From Porphyromonas asaccharolytica DSM 20707 (GTDB lineage: Bacteria; Bacteroidota; Bacteroidia; Bacteroidales; Porphyromonadaceae): a DNA stretch of 64,000 bases. Shown here one piece after another: positions 1 to 8,100 of this stretch (position 1 is the first letter of the stretch; the number at the start of each line of letters is the position of its first letter). The stretch is taken from assembly GCF_000212375.1 (NCBI RefSeq), contig NC_015501.1:558001-622000 (forward strand). Direction: 5' to 3'. The notes under the pieces were generated by a model. That model saw nothing but the letters and a program-made list of their open reading frames with translations. It did no database searches and was not told where the DNA came from. Position numbers and translations under genes: made by a program.

Positions 1-1
1 C

Positions 2-1372
2 AGTGCTGATCGCATCTATCAGGAGATACAAGGAGGTGTCCTCAATCTGCAAAACAACATCCAGCATGCCCACACCCACACGACGAGCCTACAGGGTGCT
101 CTATCAGTCGCAAAGAGCATACTAGACGGCAAGCTCTATCTAAGCTCGACAAGTATCGTCGCGTACCAGTTGCTGAACCACGTGGACACCTCGCACTATT
201 GCTACGACTTCGCTGGGCGCACCTTCCCCAGTGGCTCCGGTCAAGGCGAGATAGGTAGCATGCCCAATGACTCACATGACCAGCTCATCAACATACAGGA
301 GCAGCTAAACCTGCGCTACCAGCTGTCGCCTGCTCATCGTCTCCTAGGCAATATCTCCTACCGCTTCGCCCGACGTGATCCCCACGATGAGCTAGCCAGC
401 AAGTATACCAAGCTCGCTGTGAGTGGCTACCCTGGGTATATACACTCTCTCATATCAGGTTTGACACACGAGTGGAAGCTGTGGGACGAGCGCATTACCA
501 ATGAACTGGGTGTGAAGCATGTATACTTTCACTCCTCAGTATCTCCCCTAGGCTTCACCATCTACGAGCAGGATCACGCTCCACTCACCAGCTCACGCTC
601 CGTATGGGGCGGTAGCGAAGCTATCTCCATCAAGGCTCTCCCCAATCTCACGCTCAAAGGCTCTACGCAATACACCATGCGCACCCCTCGTGCCGAGGAG
701 ATCATCGGTGACGGCGTACTCATCTACCCCTCGCCTAAGCTAGCCCCTGAGCGGAGCCTTAACTTCAACCTAGGCATCAACTGGCTCTGCAACCCTGACG
801 ACTACCCCAACTGTCGCATCGACCTCAACGGATACTATATGAATGTGAGGGATATGATCAAGCTAGTCATGGAGAGCCTTATCATGAAGTACACAAACTT
901 CGGTCAGGTGCGCATAGCAGGCGTAGAGGCAGAGCTATGTGCCAACCTCTTCCCTTGGCTGACCATTCGCTCCAACATCACCTATCAAGATGCACGTGAC
1001 AAGATGAGGACAGCGATCGGGGGCGGTCAGAACTTCCACTACAACTATCGTGTACCCAACATGCCTTACCTCTTTGGCAATGCGGAGATCCGTCTACAGG
1101 GCGACCAGCTACTCCTCTCCGATGATCATGCCGAGGGCTTTATAGCGTGCGAGTACACAGCACCTTTTAGCTATGGGTGGGAGGCGAGCAAGGTGAGCCG
1201 ACTACAGGTACCTCGCCGATGGAACTTCAACGTGGGAGTTCAGTACACGCTCTTTCAGCATTACCACCTAGCTCTAGAGGTCAACAATCTCTTTGACACC
1301 AAGCAGTGGGCGGAGTATCAGTACCCACTCCCGACACGCTCGCTACGTGCCAAGCTCAAGGTCACATTCTAA
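2..1372 (+). CDS. TonB-dependent outer-membrane receptor, C-terminal part (5' truncated)
   Basis: The frame is open from base 2, so the gene begins left of the window; an internal TTG at 170 is not a credible start. About 456 residues remain, all beta-barrel in character: short alternating hydrophobic strands, many Tyr/Trp/Asn turns, an NLFD motif close to the end (VNNLFDTKQW) and a terminal aromatic residue (KVTF), as in TonB-dependent receptors. Plug domain and TonB box lie outside the window, so the substrate cannot be read. A DUF4374 lipoprotein and a small membrane protein follow within 40 and 7 bases, an arrangement common in Bacteroidales iron or siderophore uptake loci. That context suggests, but does not prove, iron or haem-like uptake. 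Confidence 0.85.
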   Translation, partial: SADRIYQEIQGGVLNLQNNIQHAHTHTTSLQGALSVAKSILDGKLYLSSTSIVAYQLLNHVDTSHYCYDFAGRTFPSGSGQGEIGSMPNDSHDQLINIQEQLNLRYQLSPAHRLLGNISYRFARRDPHDELASKYTKLAVSGYPGYIHSLISGLTHEWKLWDERITNELGVKHVYFHSSVSPLGFTIYEQDHAPLTSSRSVWGGSEAISIKALPNLTLKGSTQYTMRTPRAEEIIGDGVLIYPSPKLAPERSLNFNLGINWLCNPDDYPNCRIDLNGYYMNVRDMIKLVMESLIMKYTNFGQVRIAGVEAELCANLFPWLTIRSNITYQDARDKMRTAIGGGQNFHYNYRVPNMPYLFGNAEIRLQGDQLLLSDDHAEGFIACEYTAPFSYGWEASKVSRLQVPRRWNFNVGVQYTLFQHYHLALEVNNLFDTKQWAEYQYPLPTRSLRAKLKVTF

Positions 1373-1411
1373 CTACTCAAGATGATTATAACCCTAATAA
1401 ATAATAGAACG

Positions 1412-2623
1412 ATGAAGCATCTTAGCTTACTAATCATGACCGCCCTCTTAGGGCTAGTCACACTCAGCTCATGTCAAAAGGAGGAAAACACTCCGCAGCA
1501 GACGCAGGGAGTCAAGTTTATCTACGCCTCACAGGTGGAGAATGCCTTCCAGCTCACGCCCCTAGCCGACCTCGCAGAGGGCGTGCAGACCTCATTTGAC
1601 AATTCACAGACCCTCCCCGTGGGGCACCTCTTCTTAGAGAAGTACGGCGACTACATCTACGCCATGTCGGGCAGTATGTATGGCTATGGTGGCGAGCAGA
1701 CGCTACGCAAGTATCAGATGAAGGATGGTAAGTTACAGGAGGTTGCGACACTCTCCTTCAAAGGCTCTCCCAACGTCCTTGAGGTCATCTTTGCCAGCGA
1801 TACGAAGGCTTACGGCGTGACCTGCGCTAGCCGTGGTCAGCTCGTCATCTTTAACCCCTCCACCATGCAGGAGATGGGCGAGATAGACCTCTCTCCCTAT
1901 GCTGCTACAGATCCCAAGGCTGAGGCTCCTGACAAAGATCCCGATGCTGGGACTGGTATCGTGCGAGATGGCAAGCTCTTCCTCTGTCTCAATCAGACAA
2001 AGTCCATGATGGAGCTATACGATGAGCCAGCCTCTGTGGCGGTCATTGATGTCGCCACGGACAAGGTCGAGAAGGTCATCAAGGACTCTCGCGTACAGAG
2101 CCTTGGTATGGTCGGACACACCAGTGCCATCCTCGACGAGGCAGGTAACATATACTTCTATTCAGGACCTCGCAGTGCTATGTTTGGCAAGCCTGAGGGT
2201 ATCTTGAGGATCAAAAAGGGCGAGACCGACTTTGACAAGGAGTACTACGTCTCCGTGACCAAAGCTGATGGCGCAGAGCCCACCTCTTTTGGTATGACGA
2301 TGACCTACTATCAGGGCAAGGTCTACTTCTTCCTGGAGAAGCCTTCGCTCGTTGTCGATCCCAACGACAAGACATTTACCAAAAACAAAGACTTCGTCCC
2401 CTATGAGCTAGACCTCAAGAGTGGCAAGGGCAAGATACTCCCTCTGCCCGGATCTAGTGGCTGGAGTGCTAATGCCACCATCGCCTACAACGGCAAGATC
2501 TACTTCGGCATACACGCTAAAGACGGTCTGGGCTTCTACAGCTACGACCCAGCTACAGGACAGGGTAGCAGTAAGCCAGTAGTAACTACGCCCGCAGGTA
2601 TCTATACAATCATCAAACTCTAA
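1412..2623 (+). CDS. DUF4374-family outer-membrane lipoprotein
   Basis: The start at 1412 is preferred over the upstream ATG at 1382 because it places a lipoprotein signal peptide at the very N-terminus: MKH, a hydrophobic stretch, then the lipobox LSSC with Cys21. The rest (about 380 residues) reads as repeated beta-propeller-like blades (GKLFLCLNQ, GNIYFYSG, GKVYFFLE, GKIYFGI), each a GxxYF-type strand. This matches the DUF4374 lipoproteins that accompany TonB-dependent receptors in Bacteroidales. It probably sits on the outer membrane and assists ligand capture by the receptor encoded upstream; that role is inferred from neighbourhood only. Confidence 0.75.
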   Translation: MKHLSLLIMTALLGLVTLSSCQKEENTPQQTQGVKFIYASQVENAFQLTPLADLAEGVQTSFDNSQTLPVGHLFLEKYGDYIYAMSGSMYGYGGEQTLRKYQMKDGKLQEVATLSFKGSPNVLEVIFASDTKAYGVTCASRGQLVIFNPSTMQEMGEIDLSPYAATDPKAEAPDKDPDAGTGIVRDGKLFLCLNQTKSMMELYDEPASVAVIDVATDKVEKVIKDSRVQSLGMVGHTSAILDEAGNIYFYSGPRSAMFGKPEGILRIKKGETDFDKEYYVSVTKADGAEPTSFGMTMTYYQGKVYFFLEKPSLVVDPNDKTFTKNKDFVPYELDLKSGKGKILPLPGSSGWSANATIAYNGKIYFGIHAKDGLGFYSYDPATGQGSSKPVVTTPAGIYTIIKL

Positions 2624-2629
2624 ATAATC

Positions 2630-3034
2630 ATGAATAGACAAACTCGCACTGCCCTTCTATGGGCTTTCATACCGATGGGATACATCTTCCACACGCTCTG
2701 TGAGCTGATGCCACTCTTTGCTGGTCTCAGCGTAGCAACGGAAGAGATGACCACAGAGATGCTCCCTGCCATGACCACCTTTACGGGGTGGATGCTCTAC
2801 CTAGTACCACTCATCGGGCTGCTCTGTAGCTGCTACGGCAAGCAGCGTTGGAGTACTATCGTCAGTTTTGTACTCGCTTGTATCACCTTACTGCTCAATA
2901 TCTGTCACCTCTGCACAGACCTCCTACCCCACTTCTCCTGGGCACAGGCAGCTATACTACCATTCGTCTGCGTCGTCGCCGTCCTACTCGTCATAGATCT
3001 TTGGAAAGAGCTACGCACGAGCAAGGCGCAATGA
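2630..3034 (+). CDS. small integral membrane protein, unknown function
   Basis: A 134-residue protein with about four hydrophobic segments: near residues 8-32, 50-70, 76-95 and 107-125. The C-terminus is charged (KELRTSKAQ). It starts 6 bases after the DUF4374 gene, so it is probably co-transcribed with that gene and the receptor, and a strong hairpin terminator follows. I do not recognise the family. Four-helix inner-membrane proteins near TonB receptors sometimes assist metal handling, but nothing in this sequence (no histidine cluster, no cysteine pair in a membrane helix that I can assign) shows that. Confidence 0.6.
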   Translation: MNRQTRTALLWAFIPMGYIFHTLCELMPLFAGLSVATEEMTTEMLPAMTTFTGWMLYLVPLIGLLCSCYGKQRWSTIVSFVLACITLLLNICHLCTDLLPHFSWAQAAILPFVCVVAVLLVIDLWKELRTSKAQ

Positions 3035-3080
3035 GCGCAACGCTTTGATGGTTAGATAGAAGTTAGACAACAAAAACGAG

Positions 3081-3114
3081 AGGAGGCTGTCATATTAGTT
3101 GACAGCCTCCTTTT
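3081..3114. terminator. bidirectional intrinsic terminator
   Basis: A perfect 12-bp stem (AGGAGGCTGTCA pairing with TGACAGCCTCCT) closes a short loop and is followed by TTTT on the plus strand; A-rich sequence on its left gives a U-tract on the minus strand too. It lies between convergent genes ending at 3034 and 3131. Confidence 0.85.
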
Positions 3115-3130
3115 GTGTGCGCTTATTATC

Positions 3131-4096
3131 CTAGAGGACGACGAGGCCTGCGAGAAGGAGCTGCATCGTAAGGACGAGGATGACGAGCAGCGGGAGCAAG
3201 TAGCGCCACGTATGGCGTGAGAGCTGACTCGCCCAGGGGGTGATCGGTATGATGACCAGCGGTACAGCAAGAAGGAGCGTAGAGCGCATCGTCTCTGCCT
3301 GAACGAGTGCCAGCAAGAGGACGAAGGTACTCATCAGTAGTAGCGCTCTCTGTCGGTACCAGGTGACGACGTGAGAGCCTCCACGAATGCTTTCTAGCCC
3401 GATACGCGCCATGATGAGCAACAGGGCTATAACGCCCCACCCTATCCAGTCGAAGGGCGTAGCGGGGCTTAGAAGCATATCTACACTGAACCACAGCTGC
3501 GTATAGAGGTTTATCAATGGTGTAGCACCTTGCCAGAGGTAGAGCGTAGGCAGTACGAGCCAAAGGATCGCTATGAAGCCACAGAGATAAGCTAGGTAAG
3601 CGCGTAGCTGACGCACCTTCATCAAGGCAAGCAGCGACAAGCTCAGCGGTACGATCAGAAGCAACGGGGGGTAGAGTAGCACGGCAATGCCCATCATGAG
3701 TCCGGCGAGGGTAAGCGTCTGGCGCCTATCAGGACGATTGTAGCAAAGCATCTGCAGGTATAGCGATATGAGCAGCACGGGGAGCGCCCAGACAGACCAG
3801 CTGAGCGTAAAGAACTCCGTGAGCGGTACCAAGAGTAACGCCTGCAGGAGCAGTAAGAGCGATCGCTGACGGGGTGTGATGAGTAGGAGCTGTATGGCTA
3901 TGCGGTCTGATAGTACTAGGGTAGCTACGAGTGCTAGATCGTTTGCCACTAGAGGGACTAGAGCCATCGTCTTGTTTACTTGGAAGCTTATAGAATCACC
4001 TAGATACCACTGTATAGCGGTACATAGTTGACACACGACTATCGAGACAAGGAGTGCCAGTGGAGCTGGGAGCGAAGTTTTATATCGTTGTATCAT
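3131..4096 (-). CDS. polytopic inner-membrane protein, unknown (DUF6427-like)
   Basis: 321 residues, very rich in Leu, with about nine predicted membrane helices separated by short basic loops (RRQT, KVRQLR, RQR), so it is an inner-membrane protein. The start overlaps the end of the upstream glycosyltransferase gene by 4 bases (ATGA), which indicates translational coupling. Size and topology resemble the Bacteroidetes DUF6427 family of uncharacterised membrane proteins, but I cannot confirm membership. Coupling to a glycosyltransferase suggests a part in envelope polysaccharide assembly or export; this is inference from position only. Confidence 0.6.
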   Translation of the reverse strand: MIQRYKTSLPAPLALLVSIVVCQLCTAIQWYLGDSISFQVNKTMALVPLVANDLALVATLVLSDRIAIQLLLITPRQRSLLLLLQALLLVPLTEFFTLSWSVWALPVLLISLYLQMLCYNRPDRRQTLTLAGLMMGIAVLLYPPLLLIVPLSLSLLALMKVRQLRAYLAYLCGFIAILWLVLPTLYLWQGATPLINLYTQLWFSVDMLLSPATPFDWIGWGVIALLLIMARIGLESIRGGSHVVTWYRQRALLLMSTFVLLLALVQAETMRSTLLLAVPLVIIPITPWASQLSRHTWRYLLPLLVILVLTMQLLLAGLVVL

Positions 4097-5247
4097 GACT
4101 TATAGCGCTTAGCGATCAAACTATCTAGATAGCCGTCTAGCTGCGACATATATTGGTCGAAAGTGTAGGGCAGTAGCGAATGCCTCGTGACCTCATCTCG
4201 GTGCTCTCCTATCAACTCATAGAGATGTCTCAAGGCTCGTGCTATATCCTCCGTATCTAGCGGGTTCAGTCGGTAACCCTCCTGCTCAGAGCGAATGAGT
4301 GTGCAGGAGCTCGCCACCTCGCTCACCGTTACAGGCATGCCCAGTGCGAGCGCCTCGGCAACCGTAGCTCCAAAGAGTTCGTTTGTACTCGGCAGTATCA
4401 GCGCATCTCCGAGTCCGTAATGCGCATAGAGATCACTCCCCTGCTGCTTGCCGGCAAATGTGACACGCTCCTCTAGCTTGAGCATCGTAGCTTGCTGACG
4501 CAGCTCCGCGTCCATCGGTCCATCGCCCACCATCAGCAGCTGTAGGTCTAGCCCTTCGTCGAGGAGTAATCTGAAAGCCTCTAGGAGACGAGGCAAGTTC
4601 TTTACCTTATCGAGTCGCCCCACGTAGAGGATCACCGCCCGCCCGTCAGGGATAGCATAGCGGGATCGTAGCGCTGCGGTCTGCTCCTCTGCTAGTGCGA
4701 CCTGTCGCTGCAGGTATTGCTCATCTTGGACGATCGGCAAGTAGTGCCACTTCGATAGCTCTCCATGGCATAAGTCTCGATAGCGATCCCTCACCTGATC
4801 GCTGCAGAGTATCACCCCATCGAGGCGATCTAGGAGCCAGCGCTTAGACCAGTAGGAAGAGTCAGCGATAGTTGCCTCGGCCGTCACCAAGTTGTCATCG
4901 CACATAGAGACAAGACGTGGTAAGGGACGTGCCGAGCGTCCACGCAGTAGGTAGAGCATCCCTGTCAGGAGGTTAAACTCACTACAGAGGATCAAGTCAT
5001 ACGGCTTGCGCAAGATACGCAGTAGCTCGGGACGCAGATTAGGGAAGAAACGACCCCCAGGGGCTAACAGCTTATAGTCAAACTGTATGCGCTCCCCTTG
5101 CTGTGCTAAGTTAAAGTCTTGCTCCAGAGGCTGACCATACTCTAAGTATAGCTCCACATCGTACCGCTTCGTCAGATGGTTGAAGAGGTCTATCCGGTAG
5201 GGAGCCAGTGCTCTATGAATGATTAGTATGCGAGGCGTGTACTGCAT
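4093..5247 (-). CDS. GT4-family glycosyltransferase
   Basis: 384 residues with the two Rossmann-like halves of a GT-B enzyme. Near residue 205 the C-terminal half opens with ILYVGRLDKVKNLPRLLEAF, typical of GT4. Near residue 295 comes the nucleotide-sugar binding region, ELFGATVAEALALGMPV, with the usual EX7E spacing (E in NELFG and E in AEALALG). It would transfer a sugar from a nucleotide donor onto a lipid-linked or surface glycan; donor and acceptor cannot be told. It lies 15 bases after the S4-protein gene and overlaps the next membrane-protein gene by 4 bases, so pth, the S4 gene, this gene and the membrane protein probably form one operon. Confidence 0.85.
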   Translation of the reverse strand: MQYTPRILIIHRALAPYRIDLFNHLTKRYDVELYLEYGQPLEQDFNLAQQGERIQFDYKLLAPGGRFFPNLRPELLRILRKPYDLILCSEFNLLTGMLYLLRGRSARPLPRLVSMCDDNLVTAEATIADSSYWSKRWLLDRLDGVILCSDQVRDRYRDLCHGELSKWHYLPIVQDEQYLQRQVALAEEQTAALRSRYAIPDGRAVILYVGRLDKVKNLPRLLEAFRLLLDEGLDLQLLMVGDGPMDAELRQQATMLKLEERVTFAGKQQGSDLYAHYGLGDALILPSTNELFGATVAEALALGMPVTVSEVASSCTLIRSEQEGYRLNPLDTEDIARALRHLYELIGEHRDEVTRHSLLPYTFDQYMSQLDGYLDSLIAKRYKS

Positions 5248-5262
5248 CTCGTTAGCAGCTAC

Positions 5263-5745
5263 TTACCAGTTGTCCCAGTCGAGGAGATCAGACGACGGAT
5301 TGTCTTGCTCCTCATCATCGTCGAGCGTCTCTTCGTTCCACTCCTCTAGAAGTGGCTCATCAATGACCGGTGCCTGGAGGAACTGCTCTAGGTCCCGTCG
5401 CTCACGCTTGGTCGGTCTACCAAGGCCTTGCGCACGATCTACATAGCCCGACATACGCTTCATCTCTAGCAGCTCATACTGCTCAGGAGGTGTCACATTG
5501 AGGATATACTCAGGGACCAGCTTAGCCCCCATACGATTGGTCGTGGTCTGCAGTACCTTAAAGGATAGTGTCACAGGCGGCTTGCGCACCGATATGATGT
5601 CGCCCGCCATGACCATCTTGGCTGGCTTAGCAGTCACATCATTGATCGCTACCCTACCCTTCCGACAGGCATCCTGCGCTATGGAGCGTGTCTTGAAGAT
5701 ACGCACCGCCCAGAGGAAGCTATCGATCCGTACTGGTCTGCTCAT
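5263..5745 (-). CDS. S4-domain RNA-binding protein, Hsp15-like
   Basis: 160 residues. The first 60 form an S4 RNA-binding domain: RIDSFLWAVRIFKTRS, then the KGRVAINDVTAKPAKMV strand-turn that packs on RNA. The middle (GRPTKRERRDLEQF) is the basic segment of heat-shock protein 15 (HslR), which in other bacteria binds 50S subunits carrying stalled nascent chains. The last 35 residues are acidic (DDDEEQDN) and look disordered. The start codon lies 7 bases after the pth stop. Pairing with pth, which frees peptidyl-tRNA, fits a shared role in rescue of stalled translation. Confidence 0.8.
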   Translation of the reverse strand: MSRPVRIDSFLWAVRIFKTRSIAQDACRKGRVAINDVTAKPAKMVMAGDIISVRKPPVTLSFKVLQTTTNRMGAKLVPEYILNVTPPEQYELLEMKRMSGYVDRAQGLGRPTKRERRDLEQFLQAPVIDEPLLEEWNEETLDDDEEQDNPSSDLLDWDNW

Positions 5746-5752
5746 GGCTTGA

Positions 5753-6313
5753 CTAGTTAAAGCTATTCATCGTCCGCTCCACGCCCATCAGGCAGAAGCT
5801 CTCGATCATCTCATCGACACGCTCCAGGAGACGAGGCATGTCGGCCAGCTCCCCCTCGGGAAACTGCGCCAGCACATACTCTATCTGCTTACCCCTCGGG
5901 TAGTCATGTCCTATGCCAAAGCGTAGTCGTGGATAGCGATCCGTACCGAGAAGCTCCGTGATATGCTTGAGTCCATTGTGCCCGCCAGCACTACCGCCAG
6001 GCTTCATACGGAGCGTGCCGAAGGGAAGTGCCAAATCATCGAGACAAATTAATATATGGTCTACTGGGATCTTCAACTCCTGCATCCAATAGCGCACGGC
6101 CGTACCGCTCAGATTCATATAGGTAGAAGGCTTGAGGAGCGTCAGCTGAACATTCTTAATGCGTCCTGAAGTGATCTCCCCATGGCGAGCCGTAGACCAA
6201 GTCCATCCCTGCTTATCAGCAAGGTGGCTCACCATACGGAAGCCGATGTTGTGTCTCGTGCCACGATACTCCTCTGTAGGATTACCGAGCCCGACGATTA
6301 GGTATTGATTCAT
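5753..6313 (-). CDS. pth: peptidyl-tRNA hydrolase
   Basis: 186 residues, full length for bacterial Pth. Near the N-terminus is GLGNPTEEYRGTRHNIGF, which contains the catalytic His and the conserved Asn. KPSTYMNLSG follows near residue 60 and GGSAGGHNGLKHI near residue 105; together these are the family signature. The enzyme cleaves the ester bond of peptidyl-tRNAs dropped from ribosomes and so recycles tRNA in the cytoplasm. It heads the apparent operon pth, S4 protein, glycosyltransferase, membrane protein. The 50S L25 gene that often precedes pth in Bacteroidales is not present here; an NlpC/P60 gene lies upstream instead. Confidence 0.95.
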   Translation of the reverse strand: MNQYLIVGLGNPTEEYRGTRHNIGFRMVSHLADKQGWTWSTARHGEITSGRIKNVQLTLLKPSTYMNLSGTAVRYWMQELKIPVDHILICLDDLALPFGTLRMKPGGSAGGHNGLKHITELLGTDRYPRLRFGIGHDYPRGKQIEYVLAQFPEGELADMPRLLERVDEMIESFCLMGVERTMNSFN

Positions 6314-6367
6314 ATTGCGATAGATGTCAATGGTAGCGAGACCGCATCGCTCAGTCTCACAGAGAGC

Positions 6368-7084
6368 CTATCTACGCCACTGCTTAGGCGCAGCAATAGG
6401 GATCTCTGGTAGGAGGTTCTCACGATCTATATCTATCGGATTAATCTGGTGATTAGGTGCAATAGGCGAGAGCGTTGGTACGGGAACCATAACCGTCCCC
6501 TCCTCGATCAGCTTATTCATCTCAGGCACACGCCCAGCGCTTAGATAGCGACTCGAGAAGTAAGCGCTGCGACTGAGTCGCTCGATGATGATACCACGAC
6601 TATTGGTACTATGCATCATGACAAGATCGCCGTCGACGACATCAATGACCATCGCCACATGCCCCACACGACCGCTATTGCGATTACGACCCTTGAAGAA
6701 GAGCAGATCCCCAGGTAGCACCTCCTCTCTTTTGATCCTCTTGACATAGTTTGCTTGTGTAGCGGATCCACGTGGCACGGTGATGCCATATCGTGAGTAA
6801 ACGTATGATACGAAGCCCGAGCAGTCCATGCGCCAGGGCAGATTACCTCTATAACCGTAAGGCTTGCCTAGTAGTTCCTTGCCCGTATCGATCAAGTCAG
6901 CGACCAATTCGTCGTGTGCCGTCTGGGCTTTTTTATCTCCTCCTACACGATGTATGGGGGGACGCTTCAGTACGGGATGCTTGAAGGTCATACCGCTGGG
7001 ACTCTTGGCTGCACATTGACTCAGGAGCAATGTGAGCAGGAAGGTGCTTAGGAGCAGTCTGATAGATCTAGGTTTATAACTCAT
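6368..7084 (-). CDS. NlpC/P60 lipoprotein, cell-wall peptidase
   Basis: The start at 7084 is chosen over the longer frame to 7156, because it puts a lipoprotein signal peptide with lipobox LLSQC (Cys24) at the N-terminus and leaves room for a promoter at 7126-7157. The NlpC/P60 domain begins near residue 65. Its catalytic Cys is in WRMDCSGFV (about residue 88) and its His is in VGHVAMVIDV, with a later HSTNSRG. Such C40 enzymes cut D-Glu-diaminopimelate or related bonds in peptidoglycan stem peptides. The C-terminal 50 residues are Pro/Ile-rich and carry no domain I recognise. It lies 54 bases upstream of pth. Confidence 0.88.
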   Translation of the reverse strand: MSYKPRSIRLLLSTFLLTLLLSQCAAKSPSGMTFKHPVLKRPPIHRVGGDKKAQTAHDELVADLIDTGKELLGKPYGYRGNLPWRMDCSGFVSYVYSRYGITVPRGSATQANYVKRIKREEVLPGDLLFFKGRNRNSGRVGHVAMVIDVVDGDLVMMHSTNSRGIIIERLSRSAYFSSRYLSAGRVPEMNKLIEEGTVMVPVPTLSPIAPNHQINPIDIDRENLLPEIPIAAPKQWRR

Positions 7085-7125
7085 CCAGTATGTCGTTGTA
7101 GCTATGGGTAGCTGTACGTTTGGGG

Positions 7126-7157
7126 CAAAGGTACTAATTTCCCTAAGTAAAAACAAG
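7126..7157 (-). promoter_or_regulatory. Bacteroidetes-type promoter of the NlpC/P60 gene
   Basis: On the minus strand a -7 box TACCTTTG (7133-7126) is preceded, 20 bases upstream, by TTG (7156-7154) as the -33 element. The start codon at 7084 lies about 35 bases past the expected transcription start. Confidence 0.6.
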
Positions 7158-7172
7158 CGACCTGCCTCGCCT

Positions 7173-7246
7173 CCACTCCAAATTGCATTTTGGAGTGGAA
7201 AATACGAGAAAACAGTCGACTAATTTTCAAAAACAGTCGACTGATT
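7173..7246. promoter_or_regulatory. hairpin and paired GTCGAC sites in the regulator/NlpC intergenic region
   Basis: A perfect 10-bp inverted repeat (CCACTCCAAA and TTTGGAGTGG, 7173-7198, loop TTGCAT) is followed by two copies of ACAGTCGACT at 7212-7221 and 7233-7242. These are 21 bp apart, two helical turns. All lie upstream of the NlpC promoter and about 100 bases beyond the end of the Crp/Fnr gene. The rest of 7250-7338 is AT-rich and shows nothing I can name. The hairpin lacks a U-tract in the direction of the regulator gene, so it is a weak terminator candidate at best. Confidence 0.4.
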
Positions 7247-7338
7247 TATCGTTGGCATATAGCATAGCTATCATAGACAGTAATTGCCACAAGTACTATA
7301 AACGGACTTAGTCGTTGCAATTATAACTTTTGTTTCTC

Positions 7339-8007
7339 CTATTTCATTTTATCTGAATCGAGAATAGTTATCTGTTTTCCATCTATTTTAATGGCACCGT
7401 TATCTTCAAATTCGGAAAGGCATCGCAATAGCGAGAACTTCTGAATACCGAATGTGTCGGCTATCTCCTGACGGCTATTACTGAGTTTTATTGTGCGGCT
7501 TTGTTGTTCTTTGGCTGCTTTCATCAAGAAGTAAGCCACCTTTTCGCGGACAGTGAAGAGGGATAGCATACGAAGTTTCTGGGTGAGGAAGACATCAATA
7601 GACGAAAGAAGCTGAATGAAGTTCATTCGTATGCGCTCGTTGGTATCTATCAGATGTTTAAGTTCCGATGGCATCATGCGCATAATGGTAGTGTGCTGTG
7701 CGGCTTCTACACTTACGGGCATAGCGTTGTTCTTGGCAAAAATAAACGCTGGAGCTATCAAGACACAAGCTTTCAGACGGTTTATCTGCACTTGCTTGCC
7801 TGACAAACCAGTCATATGCGAAATCAGTTCGCCTTTGAGGATAAAGTCGGCATACTTGCAAGGCATACCAGCAAGTGTGTAAATCTCCTTGGCAGGATAT
7901 TCCACTATTTTATAGGTTACCGTTTGTAATAGCTCTTTGATTTCCTTAGCAGTTAATCCATTGAAAAAGGGACTATTTGTTAGTATTTCGTGCATTGATA
8001 CTTCCAT
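7339..8007 (-). CDS. hcpR: Crp/Fnr-family regulator, probable HcpR
   Basis: 222 residues. The N-terminal 120 form a cyclic-nucleotide-binding-type beta-roll (YPAKEIYTLAGMPCKYADFILKG). A long dimer helix follows (MNFIQLLSSIDVFLTQKLRML), then a C-terminal winged helix-turn-helix with recognition region NSRQEIADTFGIQKFSLLRCL. There is no Cys set for an Fe-S cluster of the E. coli FNR kind. It sits directly downstream of hcp, on the same strand but behind a terminator. In Porphyromonas a Crp/Fnr regulator called HcpR activates hcp in response to nitrite or nitric oxide; this neighbour is the obvious counterpart, though the name rests on context. It is poor in G+C like hcp and unlike the flanks. 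Confidence 0.75.
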   Translation of the reverse strand: MEVSMHEILTNSPFFNGLTAKEIKELLQTVTYKIVEYPAKEIYTLAGMPCKYADFILKGELISHMTGLSGKQVQINRLKACVLIAPAFIFAKNNAMPVSVEAAQHTTIMRMMPSELKHLIDTNERIRMNFIQLLSSIDVFLTQKLRMLSLFTVREKVAYFLMKAAKEQQSRTIKLSNSRQEIADTFGIQKFSLLRCLSEFEDNGAIKIDGKQITILDSDKMK

Positions 8008-8066
8008 ATTTGTTTGCTTTTAAGAATAATGCACTTTACTCTTTCTTGTTGTATGTTAAAAGAAAA

Positions 8067-8092
8067 TCCCTCGATAGTTGTTTATCGAGGGA
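8067..8092 (-). terminator. intrinsic terminator after hcp
   Basis: On the minus strand a perfect 10-bp stem (TCCCTCGATA with TATCGAGGGA, 6-base loop) is followed by TTTTCTTTT. It lies 8 bases past the hcp stop and before the regulator gene, so regulator expression needs read-through or its own promoter; I saw no clear -7 box in the 60 bases before it. Confidence 0.85.
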
Positions 8093-8100
8093 CATGTATG

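Noticed and set aside
8008-8066. Promoter for the Crp/Fnr gene
   Set aside because: No TAnnTTTG box was found on the minus strand in this gap, so none is claimed.
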